Notes: a model not told the origin generated them from the letters alone. A stretch of DNA of 64,000 nucleotides from JASLEW01 sp035544875 (GCA_035544875.1 DASZZP010000038.1:124001-188000), one strand, 5' to 3'; positions 33,176 to 42,542 are shown, numbered from the stretch's first letter. Numbers and translations: made by a program.

Positions 33176-35938
33176 CTAGGGCTCGTAGACGCGGAAGCTT
33201 CGCCAGTCGCCGGCGGCATCGCGGCGCCGCAGGGCGAGCTGGGCCCGCCGCAGCTCGCCCGCCAGGTCGGGCTCGGCGCTCCAGCCGCGGTAGAGCTCGG
33301 CGAAGAGCTCCCGGGCCGCGCGGTCGTCCACCGGCCGCGGCGCCGCGACGACGCTTCGCGCCCCGGCCAGCAGGAAGGCGTGCGCCAGGCCCAGCGTCTC
33401 GACCGGGACGCCCGCCGCCGTGCGCCCGGTCTCGCAGCCCGACAGCACGACCCAGGCCGGCGCCCTGCGCAAGGCCAGCAGATCGCCCACGGTGAGCCGG
33501 GTGCCCTGGCCCAACGGCAGCTCGCTCTCCCAGCCGGCGAACCCGGAGACTCTGGCGTGGCCGGCATAGTGCAGCAGATCGACCCGCTCGAGCGACCGGG
33601 CCACGGCAGCGGAGTCGGCGGCGCCCTGGGCCAGGAGGTCGACGCGCCAGCCCGCGCCCCGGGGGCCGAGGGCCGCCGCTACCGCCTCGCCTTCGCGGCG
33701 CGCGTAAGGGAGGTCGCCGCGCGGGTCGGCGACCACCAGCGCCGCCCGCTGAGGGCCGCCCGGCGGCGCGCCAGCCAGCGTCTGCAGGTCGAGGCCGTAG
33801 ACCACCGGGCGCGCGGCGAGCAGGAGGTCGCCCGCAAACGGCAAGGCGTGAAAGTCGACCTCCTGCAAGACGCCATACGGCAGCACTCGCACCCGGCGCG
33901 CCTGCTCGATCGCCTCGTGAAACGGCTCGAGCAGGCGCTGCGCCAGCTCTCCCGGGGCGGGCAGGTTGCCGCCCTCCGGCAGCTGGAACGAGGCGCACCT
34001 TACCCGCCGCGCGTCGGCGGCGAAGCCCACCCAGTCGCCGGCACGCAGACGGTAGTAGGCGAGGATCACCTCTCCCTGGCCGGGCGGCGCCAGCTCGCCG
34101 TCGCCGCCGCTGCCGAGCAGCGTGAAGGCGGAGTCGAGCGCCGCCCGCACCTTCCCGAACAGCTCGGCCCGCTCCTTCCGCGCCCGGTCGAGCTTGTCGG
34201 CCGCCAGCCGCCAGTCGTTGGCGGCCTTGCCGTCGAGCTCGTCGCGCCGGCGCCAATATTCCGCGAGCTGTAGGTCCCATCGCTCCCGTGAGGCCGGTGC
34301 AAGGTGGGCCAGTCGATCGGCGCGCTCGAGCTGGCGCAGCACCCGCGAACGGGCACGGCGCGCCACCGCCAAGGCTTCCTCCACCCTGCCGCTGCGCACC
34401 AGGAGATCGAGATAGGAACGGGTCCCCTCCTCGCGCAGCACCGCGAAGCTCTCGCGGCCGTCGAAGACCGGGATGGCGAGACTCTGACTGTCGACCAGCC
34501 GCGAGGCCGCGCGGTAGGCGAGCAGGGCCTCTTCGACCCTGCCGAGCCCGGCCAGTGCCCGCGCCCTGCCGTAGGCCGCCAGCCAGAGCCCATAGGGAGA
34601 CAGAGCGCTCGCCGCGAGCTCCTGGAGGCGGGTGTAGTGCCCCAGCGCCTCGAGCGGCCGCTCCGCGAGCAGGGCGAGGCGCCCTTCGATCTCGAGCCGC
34701 CACAGCCGCTGGTCGGGTTTCGCCTCAGCGTCCCAACGGCTGGCTTCGGCGAGTTGGATCCGGGCCTGCCGCACATCGCCGCTCTGCAGAAACGCCAGCG
34801 CCAGGTTGATGCGCGCATTGAGCCGCCGATTGGGTGGTTCGCATTTGTGGTCATCGAGAGCCTTCTTCGCCCGCTCGAGGAGAGCAAAGAGATCGGCGGC
34901 CGGCGCGCTGCCGCCGCCGGCCTGGCGCGCCATGAGGAGCGCCCAGCCATAGTTCACCAGCACGTTCACCTGATTGCAGTTCGCGGAGGCCGGCGTCCGT
35001 CGCGCCCAATCCTCGAGGAGCGCGATCGCTTCGGGCAGCCGCCCCATGTCCTGCAGCGCCAGCGCCTGTTCCTGTTCGATCGCGCTCCGCCAGCGCTCGC
35101 TGAATTTCAGACGCGCTGCCAGCTCCGCGGCGCTCCGCAGCTGGTCGAGCGCCGAGCGCAGGTCGCCGAAGCAGCGGGCCAGAAGTCCACCGTAATAGGC
35201 GCTGGCCAGCGTAGCCTCGGCGTCCGCATGCTCGGGGAGAGGAAGCTCGGCCAGCAGCCTTCGGGCGGCAAGGAAGTGGTGATCCTCGATTTCCTGGTGG
35301 ACGATCTGGGTGACGTCCCGGATCTCGCCGAGGAGCAGTCCGGCGTCGTGGTGGGCGCGCGCCGCCGGGCGCAACAACTCCCCCTTTGCCACTCCGTTCA
35401 AGGGGAGCGCCAGCAGATCGAGGGCGGCTCCCCGGTCTGCCGCGGCGGCGCGCGGCAGGTTCTCCGCCAGGAGCCGCCGAGCGCGGGGAGAGCGCACCCC
35501 ATCGCTCCCGATCCATCGTTCTGCCGCGGCCAGCCACCGCGAAGGACAGGGCTCGGCGAGACGAAGGCTCCACACCGCGAGCGCCTTGGGTGCGAGCGCC
35601 CGCAGCTCGATCCAGGGGGTGCCGCGCGGGATCACGACCGTGAGCAACCGATCGGCCGGCGCGTTGGCGGAGATCCGTCGGCTGCCGAAAAAGAGCTCCA
35701 ACCGCCGTGTGGCATGGGAGGGGTGAGGCCACAGGCGCAAGGAGCGCTGCCCCGCCTTCTCGCCCGGCACGCAGACCGGCCCGTCGCGCCGCCACTCCTC
35801 GCAGTTGGCGACCTCGACCGCCAGCGCGGCGAGGCGCGGGGTACAGACCACCCACGCCGCCGCCGCGGCGAGCAGGGCGCCGCGGCCCAGGGTGTGGGCG
35901 ACCCACCAGCCGAGCTCCGTCCTACCACGCTTGATCAA
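33176..35938 (-). CDS. TPR-CHAT domain protease
   Basis: 920 residues. TTG 35938 is chosen because GGAGGA (35945-35950) lies six bases upstream and the following residues form a membrane anchor or signal (LGRGALLAAAAAWVV). Residues about 40-130 are a beta-rich domain. TPR-like helical repeats span about 170-580 (LLERAKKALDDHKCEPPN, GRVEEALAVARRARSRVL). The C-terminal CHAT domain (about 600-920) belongs to the caspase-like clan, with catalytic His in LLHYAGHARVSG and Cys in VVLSGCETGRTA, both intact. CHAT proteases elsewhere act in separase-like cleavage and in bacterial conflict systems. Gene order sigma, anti-sigma, CHAT, S8 suggests a regulated two-protease pathway. Confidence 0.92.
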   Translation of the reverse strand: MIKRGRTELGWWVAHTLGRGALLAAAAAWVVCTPRLAALAVEVANCEEWRRDGPVCVPGEKAGQRSLRLWPHPSHATRRLELFFGSRRISANAPADRLLTVVIPRGTPWIELRALAPKALAVWSLRLAEPCPSRWLAAAERWIGSDGVRSPRARRLLAENLPRAAAADRGAALDLLALPLNGVAKGELLRPAARAHHDAGLLLGEIRDVTQIVHQEIEDHHFLAARRLLAELPLPEHADAEATLASAYYGGLLARCFGDLRSALDQLRSAAELAARLKFSERWRSAIEQEQALALQDMGRLPEAIALLEDWARRTPASANCNQVNVLVNYGWALLMARQAGGGSAPAADLFALLERAKKALDDHKCEPPNRRLNARINLALAFLQSGDVRQARIQLAEASRWDAEAKPDQRLWRLEIEGRLALLAERPLEALGHYTRLQELAASALSPYGLWLAAYGRARALAGLGRVEEALLAYRAASRLVDSQSLAIPVFDGRESFAVLREEGTRSYLDLLVRSGRVEEALAVARRARSRVLRQLERADRLAHLAPASRERWDLQLAEYWRRRDELDGKAANDWRLAADKLDRARKERAELFGKVRAALDSAFTLLGSGGDGELAPPGQGEVILAYYRLRAGDWVGFAADARRVRCASFQLPEGGNLPAPGELAQRLLEPFHEAIEQARRVRVLPYGVLQEVDFHALPFAGDLLLAARPVVYGLDLQTLAGAPPGGPQRAALVVADPRGDLPYARREGEAVAAALGPRGAGWRVDLLAQGAADSAAVARSLERVDLLHYAGHARVSGFAGWESELPLGQGTRLTVGDLLALRRAPAWVVLSGCETGRTAAGVPVETLGLAHAFLLAGARSVVAAPRPVDDRAARELFAELYRGWSAEPDLAGELRRAQLALRRRDAAGDWRSFRVYEP

Positions 35939-35973
35939 TGCCGGTCCTCCGGGCGGGCCCCGCCGCGCCGGCG

Positions 35974-36783
35974 CTAACGGTCCGCCACGATGCGCAGCGT
36001 CACCGGGTCCCGGAGAGCGATCCAGCCGGCGCCTCGCAACGTGAGGGCGCCGCGATGGGCGCGCAGCAGAGAGGCGCCGGGGAGTCTCCCTTGCCGCCCG
36101 ACCACCACCCAGAGCGACCACTCCCCCAGTTCGATCGCGAGATCCTCGCCCAGAGTGCCGGACAGGCGCACCGCGCCGCCGGGCGCCACCTCCTTGCGCG
36201 GCGCCACGAGCTCGCGAATCTCCGCCCCGCGCGCCACGAACCAGCGCGCCTCGAGCCGGTCCGAGTCCGGGACCTCGGTGCTCGGCCGGGCGAGGACGGT
36301 CAGCGAGCTGCCCGGGTGGAGCACCCGCGCCTCGGGTGCGGCGGCAGGCGCCCCGCGCAGCGGCTGGTCGCCGCCAGCCACCGCGAGCACGTAGCCGGGC
36401 AGCGGTGCCGGCGCCCGCACGAGGAAGACCAGCGATGCCGCGACCGCCGCCGCCGCGCCCAGCGCACCGGCGAGCCATCCGGCCCGCGGGCGGAAAGGCA
36501 GCACCCTGACCGGCGGCGCGGCCGTGGCCGCGGCGGCGCCGGCCTCGTCCCGGATCGCCTGGACGACCCGAGCCTGGAAGTCCGCTCCCAGCGGCCGGAA
36601 GGCCTCGTAGGCCTGGCGCGCCTCCTCCGAGGCAGCGGCCAGGCTTCGCAGCTCGGCCTCCTCGGCGGCGGAAAGGTCCCCGGCCGCGAGGCGGTCCCAG
36701 CGCTCGTCGAGCCGAGCTGTCTCGCGATCGCGTTCTTGCCGTGCCATCTGCCCCAAGGCGCGTAAGAGTTCGTCGTCGCTCAT
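35974..36783 (-). CDS. FecR-like transmembrane anti-sigma factor
   Basis: 269 residues from ATG 36783, which overlaps the sigma-factor stop (ATGA); ATG 36792 is a second option. The N-terminal ~100 residues are charged and helical (DERWDRLAAGDLSAAEEAEL), as in sigma-binding anti-sigma domains, but lack the Cys/His zinc motif. One membrane helix (AGWLAGALGAAAAVAASLVFLV) separates this from a periplasmic beta-rich domain of ~140 residues. It should hold the ECF factor inactive and release it upon a signal, perhaps proteolysis or envelope contact. Confidence 0.82.
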   Translation of the reverse strand: MSDDELLRALGQMARQERDRETARLDERWDRLAAGDLSAAEEAELRSLAAASEEARQAYEAFRPLGADFQARVVQAIRDEAGAAAATAAPPVRVLPFRPRAGWLAGALGAAAAVAASLVFLVRAPAPLPGYVLAVAGGDQPLRGAPAAAPEARVLHPGSSLTVLARPSTEVPDSDRLEARWFVARGAEIRELVAPRKEVAPGGAVRLSGTLGEDLAIELGEWSLWVVVGRQGRLPGASLLRAHRGALTLRGAGWIALRDPVTLRIVADR

Positions 36784-37433
36784 GTCGTCCATGATGGGTT
36801 TTCGCGCTTTCCGCCCGACTCTGACATCGCGAGCTCCGTCTGCAGCCGGCGCGCCAGGCGGCGCAGGCGGCTGCGCCAGGCGTAGACGGCGTCGTTCGAC
36901 AGCCCGGTCCGGCGCGCGACCTCAGTCAAGGAAAGCTCCTGCAGGAACAGCAGGTCGAAGAGGTTGCGGCCCAGGGGGCTCAGCTCCTCGGTCAGTCGTT
37001 GCAGCAAGAGACGGAGCTCCTCGCGCGAGGCCGCTACCCGCTCCGGCCCGCCGTCCTCGGCCGGCGCGTCGAGCCGTTCGGGGAGGGTCGGGTCCTCCTT
37101 CCAGGGGCTGCGCCGGCCGCTGCGCAGGACCGAGGTGGTCTGCCGCTCGGCGACCAGGCCCACGAAATTAGGGAGCGTCAGCCCGCGCTCCGGCTGCCAG
37201 CTGCGCAGCACCCTGCCCTGGTCGGCGAAGAGCTGGAGGAAGACCTCCTGGGTCAGATCCTCGACCTCCTGGCGGACGCTGCGCCCAGCGGCCGGCCCGA
37301 TACGCCACCGCAGCAAGCAGCGGGCCACGCGCGCCTGGACGACGGGCGCCAGGGCTCCCACCAGCCGGTTGAGCTCGGCCTCGTCGCCAGCTAGGGCTCG
37401 GCGCAGCTGATGCTGCAGGCCCCTACCGTCCAT
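36780..37433 (-). CDS. ECF-type RNA polymerase sigma factor
   Basis: 217 residues from ATG 37433, about 10 nt after GGAG. Region 2 shows VEDLTQEVFLQLFADQGRVL and ERGLTLPNFVGLVAERQT. Region 4 shows LSPLGRNLFDLLFLQELSL and the helix-turn-helix TEVARRTGLSNDAVYAWRSR. It heads the operon, is translationally coupled to the anti-sigma factor, and very likely transcribes its own operon with the CHAT and S8 proteases. Divergent from a dedA remnant 73 bp away. Confidence 0.92.
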   Translation of the reverse strand: MDGRGLQHQLRRALAGDEAELNRLVGALAPVVQARVARCLLRWRIGPAAGRSVRQEVEDLTQEVFLQLFADQGRVLRSWQPERGLTLPNFVGLVAERQTTSVLRSGRRSPWKEDPTLPERLDAPAEDGGPERVAASREELRLLLQRLTEELSPLGRNLFDLLFLQELSLTEVARRTGLSNDAVYAWRSRLRRLARRLQTELAMSESGGKRENPSWTT

Positions 37434-37506
37434 GGACTGTGATCTCCAAAAAGCAGAATACCAGAGAATGACATAAGCGCCTCGGCATCGGGGGGCGAGA
37501 TCGGGC

Positions 37507-37733
37507 ATGGCCCACTGGCTGGTCGAGGCGTTCGACAGGTACGGCTACGCGGTGGTCGTGCTGGGCATCTATCGGAGAGCCTGGGCGTGCCGGTCCCCGG
37601 CGAGACGGTCCTGCTGGCCGGCGGATTCTTCGCGCGCCAGGGCGCGCTCGGCATCGTGCCGCTGATCGCCTGGGCGATCCTCGCCGCGATCCTGGGCGAC
37701 AATACCGGCTACTGGATCGGGCTGGCTGACCCT
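37507..37733 (+). pseudogene. Frameshifted, truncated DedA-family membrane protein gene
   Basis: From ATG 37507 the frame reads MAHWLVEAFDRYGYAVVVLGI, then breaks near 37572. In another frame the family sequence continues as ESLGVPVPGETVLLAGGFF and ILGDNTGYWIGLA. This matches the N-terminal third of DedA/SNARE-associated proteins. After about 37733 the similarity stops and nothing matches the missing two thirds. So it carries a small deletion plus a 3' truncation and cannot make an intact protein. Confidence 0.8.
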
Positions 37734-38120
37734 GCGCGAGCTCTGGCTGGTGCTCGGCCAGCCCAGTCTTCCGAGGGCAAGCGTCCAAAGCTGCTTGGCC
37801 CGGAGGAGATCTTGAAGTGCGAGGGACCTCCGGGGCTCCGCGAGGGCGCGGATGTACGCCGGGCTCCGCAGCGCCATTCGATCGGCGCCTCGGCGGCGGC
37901 GATCTCCCCGGGGAGGCCAGGACTCCTCCCACTGCAAAACGCTGTGAAAACGAGGGGTCAGCGCCGCCTCGCCACCCCAAATTCTTGGATGAGCTCATTC
38001 ATTCTTTTGAATAGGCCGCAAAGATCCCGTCCTCCGTCCACAAGACTTTCATCACTGTAGACACTCCATCGGTCACAAAAGACAATCAAACGGCAACTCT
38101 GCTGCAGTTTGGTCGTCTCA
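37734..38120. other. Region downstream of the dedA remnant, no gene supported
   Basis: Contains fragments of open frame on both strands but no recognisable protein, RNA gene or repeat. The last 180 bases become AT-richer toward the promoter of the TonB receptor gene. Confidence 0.45.
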
Positions 38121-38136
38121 GTGGCACCATTGATGC
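38121..38136 (+). promoter_or_regulatory. Sigma-54-type -24/-12 promoter for TonB receptor 1
   Basis: TGGCACCATTGATGCA matches the TGGCAC-N5-TTGCA pattern, with the invariant GG and GC exactly ten bases apart. Transcription would start near 38147, giving a ~35-nt leader to ATG 38182. A closely similar element precedes the other TonB receptor gene in the window (60927-60942). Confidence 0.55.
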
Positions 38137-38181
38137 ACCCCATTGCAAGGTCGTTGTTTTCCGAGAAAAGGGGTGCACACG

Positions 38182-41112
38182 ATGCGATTCAAGAGCAGCT
38201 TTGCCGGAGGGTTGGGTTGGGCCCTCCTGGCGGCCCTGCCGGTCTGGCCGCAAGGCCTTCCCACGGGCGCCCTTGCCGGGCACGTCGCCGGCGCCAACCA
38301 GCAGCCGCTGCCGGGAGTGACCGTCAGTATCTCCTCCCCCAGCCTGCAGGGGTCGCGCGCCGTTACTACCAACAGTAATGGCGACTACTTGGTGGCCCTG
38401 TTGCCGCCCGGCAGCTACCAGGTGAGTTTCGAGCTCGACGGCTTCCAGAAGGCCGAGCGCAAGGTCGTCGTGGCCGCGGGACAGACCGCCCAGGCGGTGA
38501 TCGAGCTGGACGTGACCGGGGTGGCCGAAGTGGTCACGGTCACCGCCCAGGCGGAGAGGGTGGAAATCTCGAAGGACTCGCAGGCCTCGACCACGTATGA
38601 CTTCGGCACGACGGAGAAGCTGCCGCTGCGCCGAGATCCGTTCGTGACCGCGCTGATGAGCCCCGGGATCAACGACAACGGGCCTAACCAGGCCATCACC
38701 ATCTCGGGCTCGCAATCGTACGAGAACCTCTTCCTGATCAACGGCGTGGTGGTCAACGAGAACTTACGCGGCCAGCCGCTCGATCTCTTCATCGAGGACG
38801 CGGTCGAGGAGACGACCACCACCACCTCGGGCGCCTCCGCCGAGTACGGCCGCTTCGGCGGCGGCGTGGTAAGCGTCATCACCAAGTCGGGCGGCAATGC
38901 CGTGCACGGCTCGTTCCGCGACAGCCTCGACAACGAGTCCTGGAAGTCCAGGACGCCGCTCTCCAACGCCCAGCTCGACAAGACCAACGACCGCTACGAG
39001 GCCACGCTCGGCGGCTTCCTGTGGAAGGACCGCCTCTGGTTCTTCGGCGCCGGCCGGGATGCCGACCGGTCGACCAGCAACCAGACGGTGTTGACCAACA
39101 TCACCTTCCCGGTGATCGACAAGGAGGCCCGCGCCGAGGGGAAATTCACGCTGTCGCCCAGCGACGGCCAGCGCCTCGTCGCTTCTTACTCCAAGATCAA
39201 TCGCGAGATCGTCGGCGACTTCCAGGCCCTCTTCAACGCCAACCAACCGCCCCTCGACCTGGCGACGCTCAACAACCCGCTGGAGCCCCAGGAGCTGCTC
39301 TCCTTCAACTACAACGGGGTCTTCTCCTCCAACTTCTACGCCGAGGCCCAGTACTCGCGGCGCAAGTTCGCCTTCCAGAAAGCCGGCGCCACCTCCCAGG
39401 ACCTGATCAAGGGCACCTACATCGTCGACGATACCAACGGCTATATCGGCAACTCGCCGCCCTTCTGCGGCGTCTGCGGCGCCGAGGACCGGAACAACGA
39501 GAACATCCTTGCCAAGGGCTCTTGGTTCCTATCGACGCCGAGCCTGGGCTCGCACGACGTGGTCTTCGGCTACGACACCTTCAACGACATTCGCAAGGCG
39601 AACAACTTCCAGTCGGGCAGCAACTTCCGCGTCTTCTATAACAACACGATCCCGCTGGGGCAGTCGTATACCACGAACTACGTGAGCCAGGGCAACGAGT
39701 TCATTCAGTGGTTTCCGATCTCGGTGTTGAGCAAAGGGACCAATTTCCGCACCAACTCCTTCTACGCCAACGACCGCTGGCGCCTCAACGATCATCTCAG
39801 CTTCAACGCCGGCGTCCGCTTCGACAAGAACGACGGCAGCAACGCCGACGGGGCCAAGGTCGCCAAGGACAGCAAGGTCTCGCCGCGGCTCGGCCTCATC
39901 TACGACCTGCTGAAGGACGGCAACTGGATCTTCAATGCGAATTACGGGCGCTACGTGACGGCCATCGCCAACAGCCAGGCCGACAGCACCTCGCGCGGCG
40001 GCACGCCTTCCAATTTCCTCTGGCAGTACACCGGTCCGGTGATCAACGGCGACGCCAACGGCCCGTTCGTCACCCCGCAGCAGGCTCTGCAGCAGGTCTT
40101 CGACTGGTTCAACAGCATCGGCGGCGTCAACAACGTGAGCAACCTCGTGTTCGCCATCCTTCCCGGCGGCAACGAGATCATTCGCGGCTCGCTGAAGTCG
40201 CCGTCGACCGACGAGTGGAGCGCCGGGGTGAGCAAGCGGTTGGGCAACCGGGGCTTCTTCCGCACCGATTACGTTCACCGCAAGAGCGCGGACTTCTACG
40301 CCCAGGTGACCACCACGGCGACCGGTCACGTGAACACCGCCAACGGGCCCACGGACCTCACTGTGCTCACCAACACCAGCACCGGCACGGCCCGCAGCTA
40401 TAACGGCCTGCACACCCAGCTCCAGTACCGTGTGCTCGATCGCCTGAGCCTGGGCGCGAGCTGGGCGCTCACCGAGACGCGCGGCAACTTCGACGGCGAG
40501 TTACCCGGCACCGGCCCGGTCGCCACCGGCGCCCTGCAGTACCCCGAGTACAAGGACCCGAGGTGGAACAATCCAACCGGCGACCTGGCAAGCGACCAGC
40601 GCCACCGCGTGAGGCTCTATGGCATCTTCAATATCCTGCACGGGACGAACACGCTCGACTTGGGGTTCATCGGGAGCCACTTCTCCGGCACGCCCTACGG
40701 CGCCGTCGGCCCGATCGACGACCGGCCGTTCGTACACAATCCCGGCTATCTGAATCCGCCTTCCCAGGTGAACTACTACTTCACGGCGCGCGACGCCTTC
40801 CATACCCCCAGCGTCAACGCGCTGGACCTCAACCTCAACTACGGCTTCCATTGGGGTGTGCTGGGCAAGGACATCGAAGTCTTCATGCAGCCGCTGGTGC
40901 AAAACGTCCTCAACGCGCATCACCCGTTCCAGGTGAGCTCGGCCACGTTCACCGACCAGAGCGACCCGAATCTCAGGCCGTTCAATCCGTTCACTGCCAC
41001 GCCGGTCGAAGGCGTCAACTGGCGCAAGGATCCGAAGTTCGGCCAGCCGCTGGGCCCCGCCGACTTCCAGACTCCGCGTACCTTCCGCTTCTCGGTCGGC
41101 TTCCGCTTCTAG
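38182..41112 (+). CDS. TonB-dependent receptor with carboxypeptidase regulatory-like domain (1)
   Basis: 976 residues from ATG 38182. A signal peptide (FAGGLGWALLAALPVWPQ) is followed by a carboxypeptidase-regulatory beta-sandwich (GALAGHVAGANQQPLPGVTV to VVVAAGQTAQAVIELDV), a plug region (VFLINGVVVNE-like stretch; SAEYGRFGGGVVSVITKSGG) and a long outer-membrane barrel ending FRFSVGFRF with terminal Phe. This form resembles Oar/SusC-type receptors of Acidobacteriota and Myxococcota. A conventional TonB box is not obvious. The substrate is unknown; unlike the receptor at 57722 it has no enzyme genes next to it. Confidence 0.93.
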   Translation: MRFKSSFAGGLGWALLAALPVWPQGLPTGALAGHVAGANQQPLPGVTVSISSPSLQGSRAVTTNSNGDYLVALLPPGSYQVSFELDGFQKAERKVVVAAGQTAQAVIELDVTGVAEVVTVTAQAERVEISKDSQASTTYDFGTTEKLPLRRDPFVTALMSPGINDNGPNQAITISGSQSYENLFLINGVVVNENLRGQPLDLFIEDAVEETTTTTSGASAEYGRFGGGVVSVITKSGGNAVHGSFRDSLDNESWKSRTPLSNAQLDKTNDRYEATLGGFLWKDRLWFFGAGRDADRSTSNQTVLTNITFPVIDKEARAEGKFTLSPSDGQRLVASYSKINREIVGDFQALFNANQPPLDLATLNNPLEPQELLSFNYNGVFSSNFYAEAQYSRRKFAFQKAGATSQDLIKGTYIVDDTNGYIGNSPPFCGVCGAEDRNNENILAKGSWFLSTPSLGSHDVVFGYDTFNDIRKANNFQSGSNFRVFYNNTIPLGQSYTTNYVSQGNEFIQWFPISVLSKGTNFRTNSFYANDRWRLNDHLSFNAGVRFDKNDGSNADGAKVAKDSKVSPRLGLIYDLLKDGNWIFNANYGRYVTAIANSQADSTSRGGTPSNFLWQYTGPVINGDANGPFVTPQQALQQVFDWFNSIGGVNNVSNLVFAILPGGNEIIRGSLKSPSTDEWSAGVSKRLGNRGFFRTDYVHRKSADFYAQVTTTATGHVNTANGPTDLTVLTNTSTGTARSYNGLHTQLQYRVLDRLSLGASWALTETRGNFDGELPGTGPVATGALQYPEYKDPRWNNPTGDLASDQRHRVRLYGIFNILHGTNTLDLGFIGSHFSGTPYGAVGPIDDRPFVHNPGYLNPPSQVNYYFTARDAFHTPSVNALDLNLNYGFHWGVLGKDIEVFMQPLVQNVLNAHHPFQVSSATFTDQSDPNLRPFNPFTATPVEGVNWRKDPKFGQPLGPADFQTPRTFRFSVGFRF

Positions 41113-41142
41113 GCCAGCGCAACCCGCGTCGCTGGCCGCGGC

Positions 41143-41180
41143 GGGGGGAGGGGGCGCCTCGACTCCTCCCCCCTCTTTTT
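41143..41180 (+). terminator. Rho-independent terminator after TonB receptor 1
   Basis: GGGGGGAG (41143-41150) pairs with CTCCCCCC (41166-41173), followed by CTTTTT. A smaller stem (GCCAGCG/CGCTGGC) lies just upstream at about 41114-41137. Confidence 0.8.
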
Positions 41181-41402
41181 CATCTCCTCGTTCAGCTCCT
41201 CCGCCCTCCCTCTCGTTCTTCCTCCCTTACGACGCCGGGGTCCGCCCGCCGGACGGCCCGGCTGCCCCGGATCGCCCGGTTGTCCGCGGCCCGCGGCCGC
41301 GCGCCGCGCTTGACAATCGTGAAGACCGCCTGTACACGTGTGGGGGGCTGACGGCCGGCCGAGCTCCGGAGGTGTCAGGTGGCGAGCGGCCAGGAGAATG
41401 CG

Positions 41403-42503
41403 ATGCGCGCGAAGGAAGAGAAGGGCTCGGCCCGGATCTACGATGCGGTCTTCCTGATCGCCGCGGCGCTCGCCATCGGCTTCGTCTGCTGGCGGGTGCT
41501 TCTCCCCTTCTTGAGCGGTATCGCGTGGGCGGTGGTGTTCGCGGTGGCCTTCTGGGCCCCGTGGCGGGCTCTGGAGCGGCGGATGATGGGCCGCCGCGGC
41601 CTCGCCGCGGTGCTGCTCACCCTGGCGCTGGCCCTGCTGGTCCTTCTCCCGGCGGCGCTCTTCGTAGGCATGCTGGCCAACGAGGCCAACACCGTCGCCA
41701 GCCGCGGGCTCTCCCTGCTCAAGGAGCAGAAGATCTCCTCGTTCTCCGACTTCGTGGCGCTGCCGCGGGTCGGTCATTTCCTCGACGGCCTCAAGGCGCA
41801 GGCCGGCATCTCCCGGGAGGAGTTCCAGAAGATCGCGGAGAGCTTTGCCAGCAGCGCCTCGGCGTTTCTCGCCGTGGCCAGCGGCGCGCTGCTGCTCGGC
41901 GCCTTCGACGCCCTGGTCACTTTCGCCATCGCGTCATTCGTCCTCTTCTTCCTGTTCCGCGACGGCCGGCTGGTCGCCAGGGCAGCCCTCGAGCTGCTGC
42001 CGATGGACGACGAGGCGCGGACGGCGCTGAGCGGCTCGCTGCGCAACATGCTGGTGGCGATCTTCCGCGGCTCGTTTCTCTGTGCCGTCGTCCAGGGAGT
42101 GATCGGCGGCGCCGGCTGGTGGATCGCGGGCCTCCCCAATCCCGCGCTGGCGGGGGCGGCGATGGCGATCTTTTCGCTGCTGCCGATCGGCGGCACCGCG
42201 ATCGTCTGGCTCCCGGGCGGCATCTGGGCCTTCACCCAGGGCCGTCACGGCGCCGGCATCTTCCTCTTGCTCTGGGGTTTCCTCGCCGTCTCGCTGTTCT
42301 CCGACAGCGTCTTGCGGCCGCGGCTGGTGCGCGGCGCCGAAGAGCTCAGCACCCTGGTCGTCTTCTTTGGCGTCTTCGGCGGCCTGCCCGCCTTTGGCGT
42401 GCTCGGCATCTTCATCGGTCCGATTGCCCTCGCCCTCGCCCTCAACCTGCTCGCCACCGTGCGCCAGCGCATCAATCCCGGCGCCCGCGCCGCGGCCGCT
42501 TGA
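41403..42503 (+). CDS. AI-2E family transporter (second copy)
   Basis: 366 residues from ATG 41403, with AGGAGA about six bases upstream; GTG 41379 is less likely. Two helices near 15-60 and one near 65-90 are followed by a soluble stretch, then helices from about 140 to 350 in the AI-2E/PerM arrangement. Family marks include LNPALAGAAMAIF-like text (LPNPALAGAAMAIFSLLPIG) and FSDSVLRPRLVRGAEELSTL. It is clearly diverged from the member at 1715-2914 and keeps the PIGGTAIVWLPGG loop typical of YdiK/YhhT-like proteins. Transported substrate unknown. Confidence 0.9.
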   Translation: MRAKEEKGSARIYDAVFLIAAALAIGFVCWRVLLPFLSGIAWAVVFAVAFWAPWRALERRMMGRRGLAAVLLTLALALLVLLPAALFVGMLANEANTVASRGLSLLKEQKISSFSDFVALPRVGHFLDGLKAQAGISREEFQKIAESFASSASAFLAVASGALLLGAFDALVTFAIASFVLFFLFRDGRLVARAALELLPMDDEARTALSGSLRNMLVAIFRGSFLCAVVQGVIGGAGWWIAGLPNPALAGAAMAIFSLLPIGGTAIVWLPGGIWAFTQGRHGAGIFLLLWGFLAVSLFSDSVLRPRLVRGAEELSTLVVFFGVFGGLPAFGVLGIFIGPIALALALNLLATVRQRINPGARAAAA

Positions 42504-42542
42504 GGCGTGAGTCATGACAGATCAAGAGCTTTTGCTCCAGCG

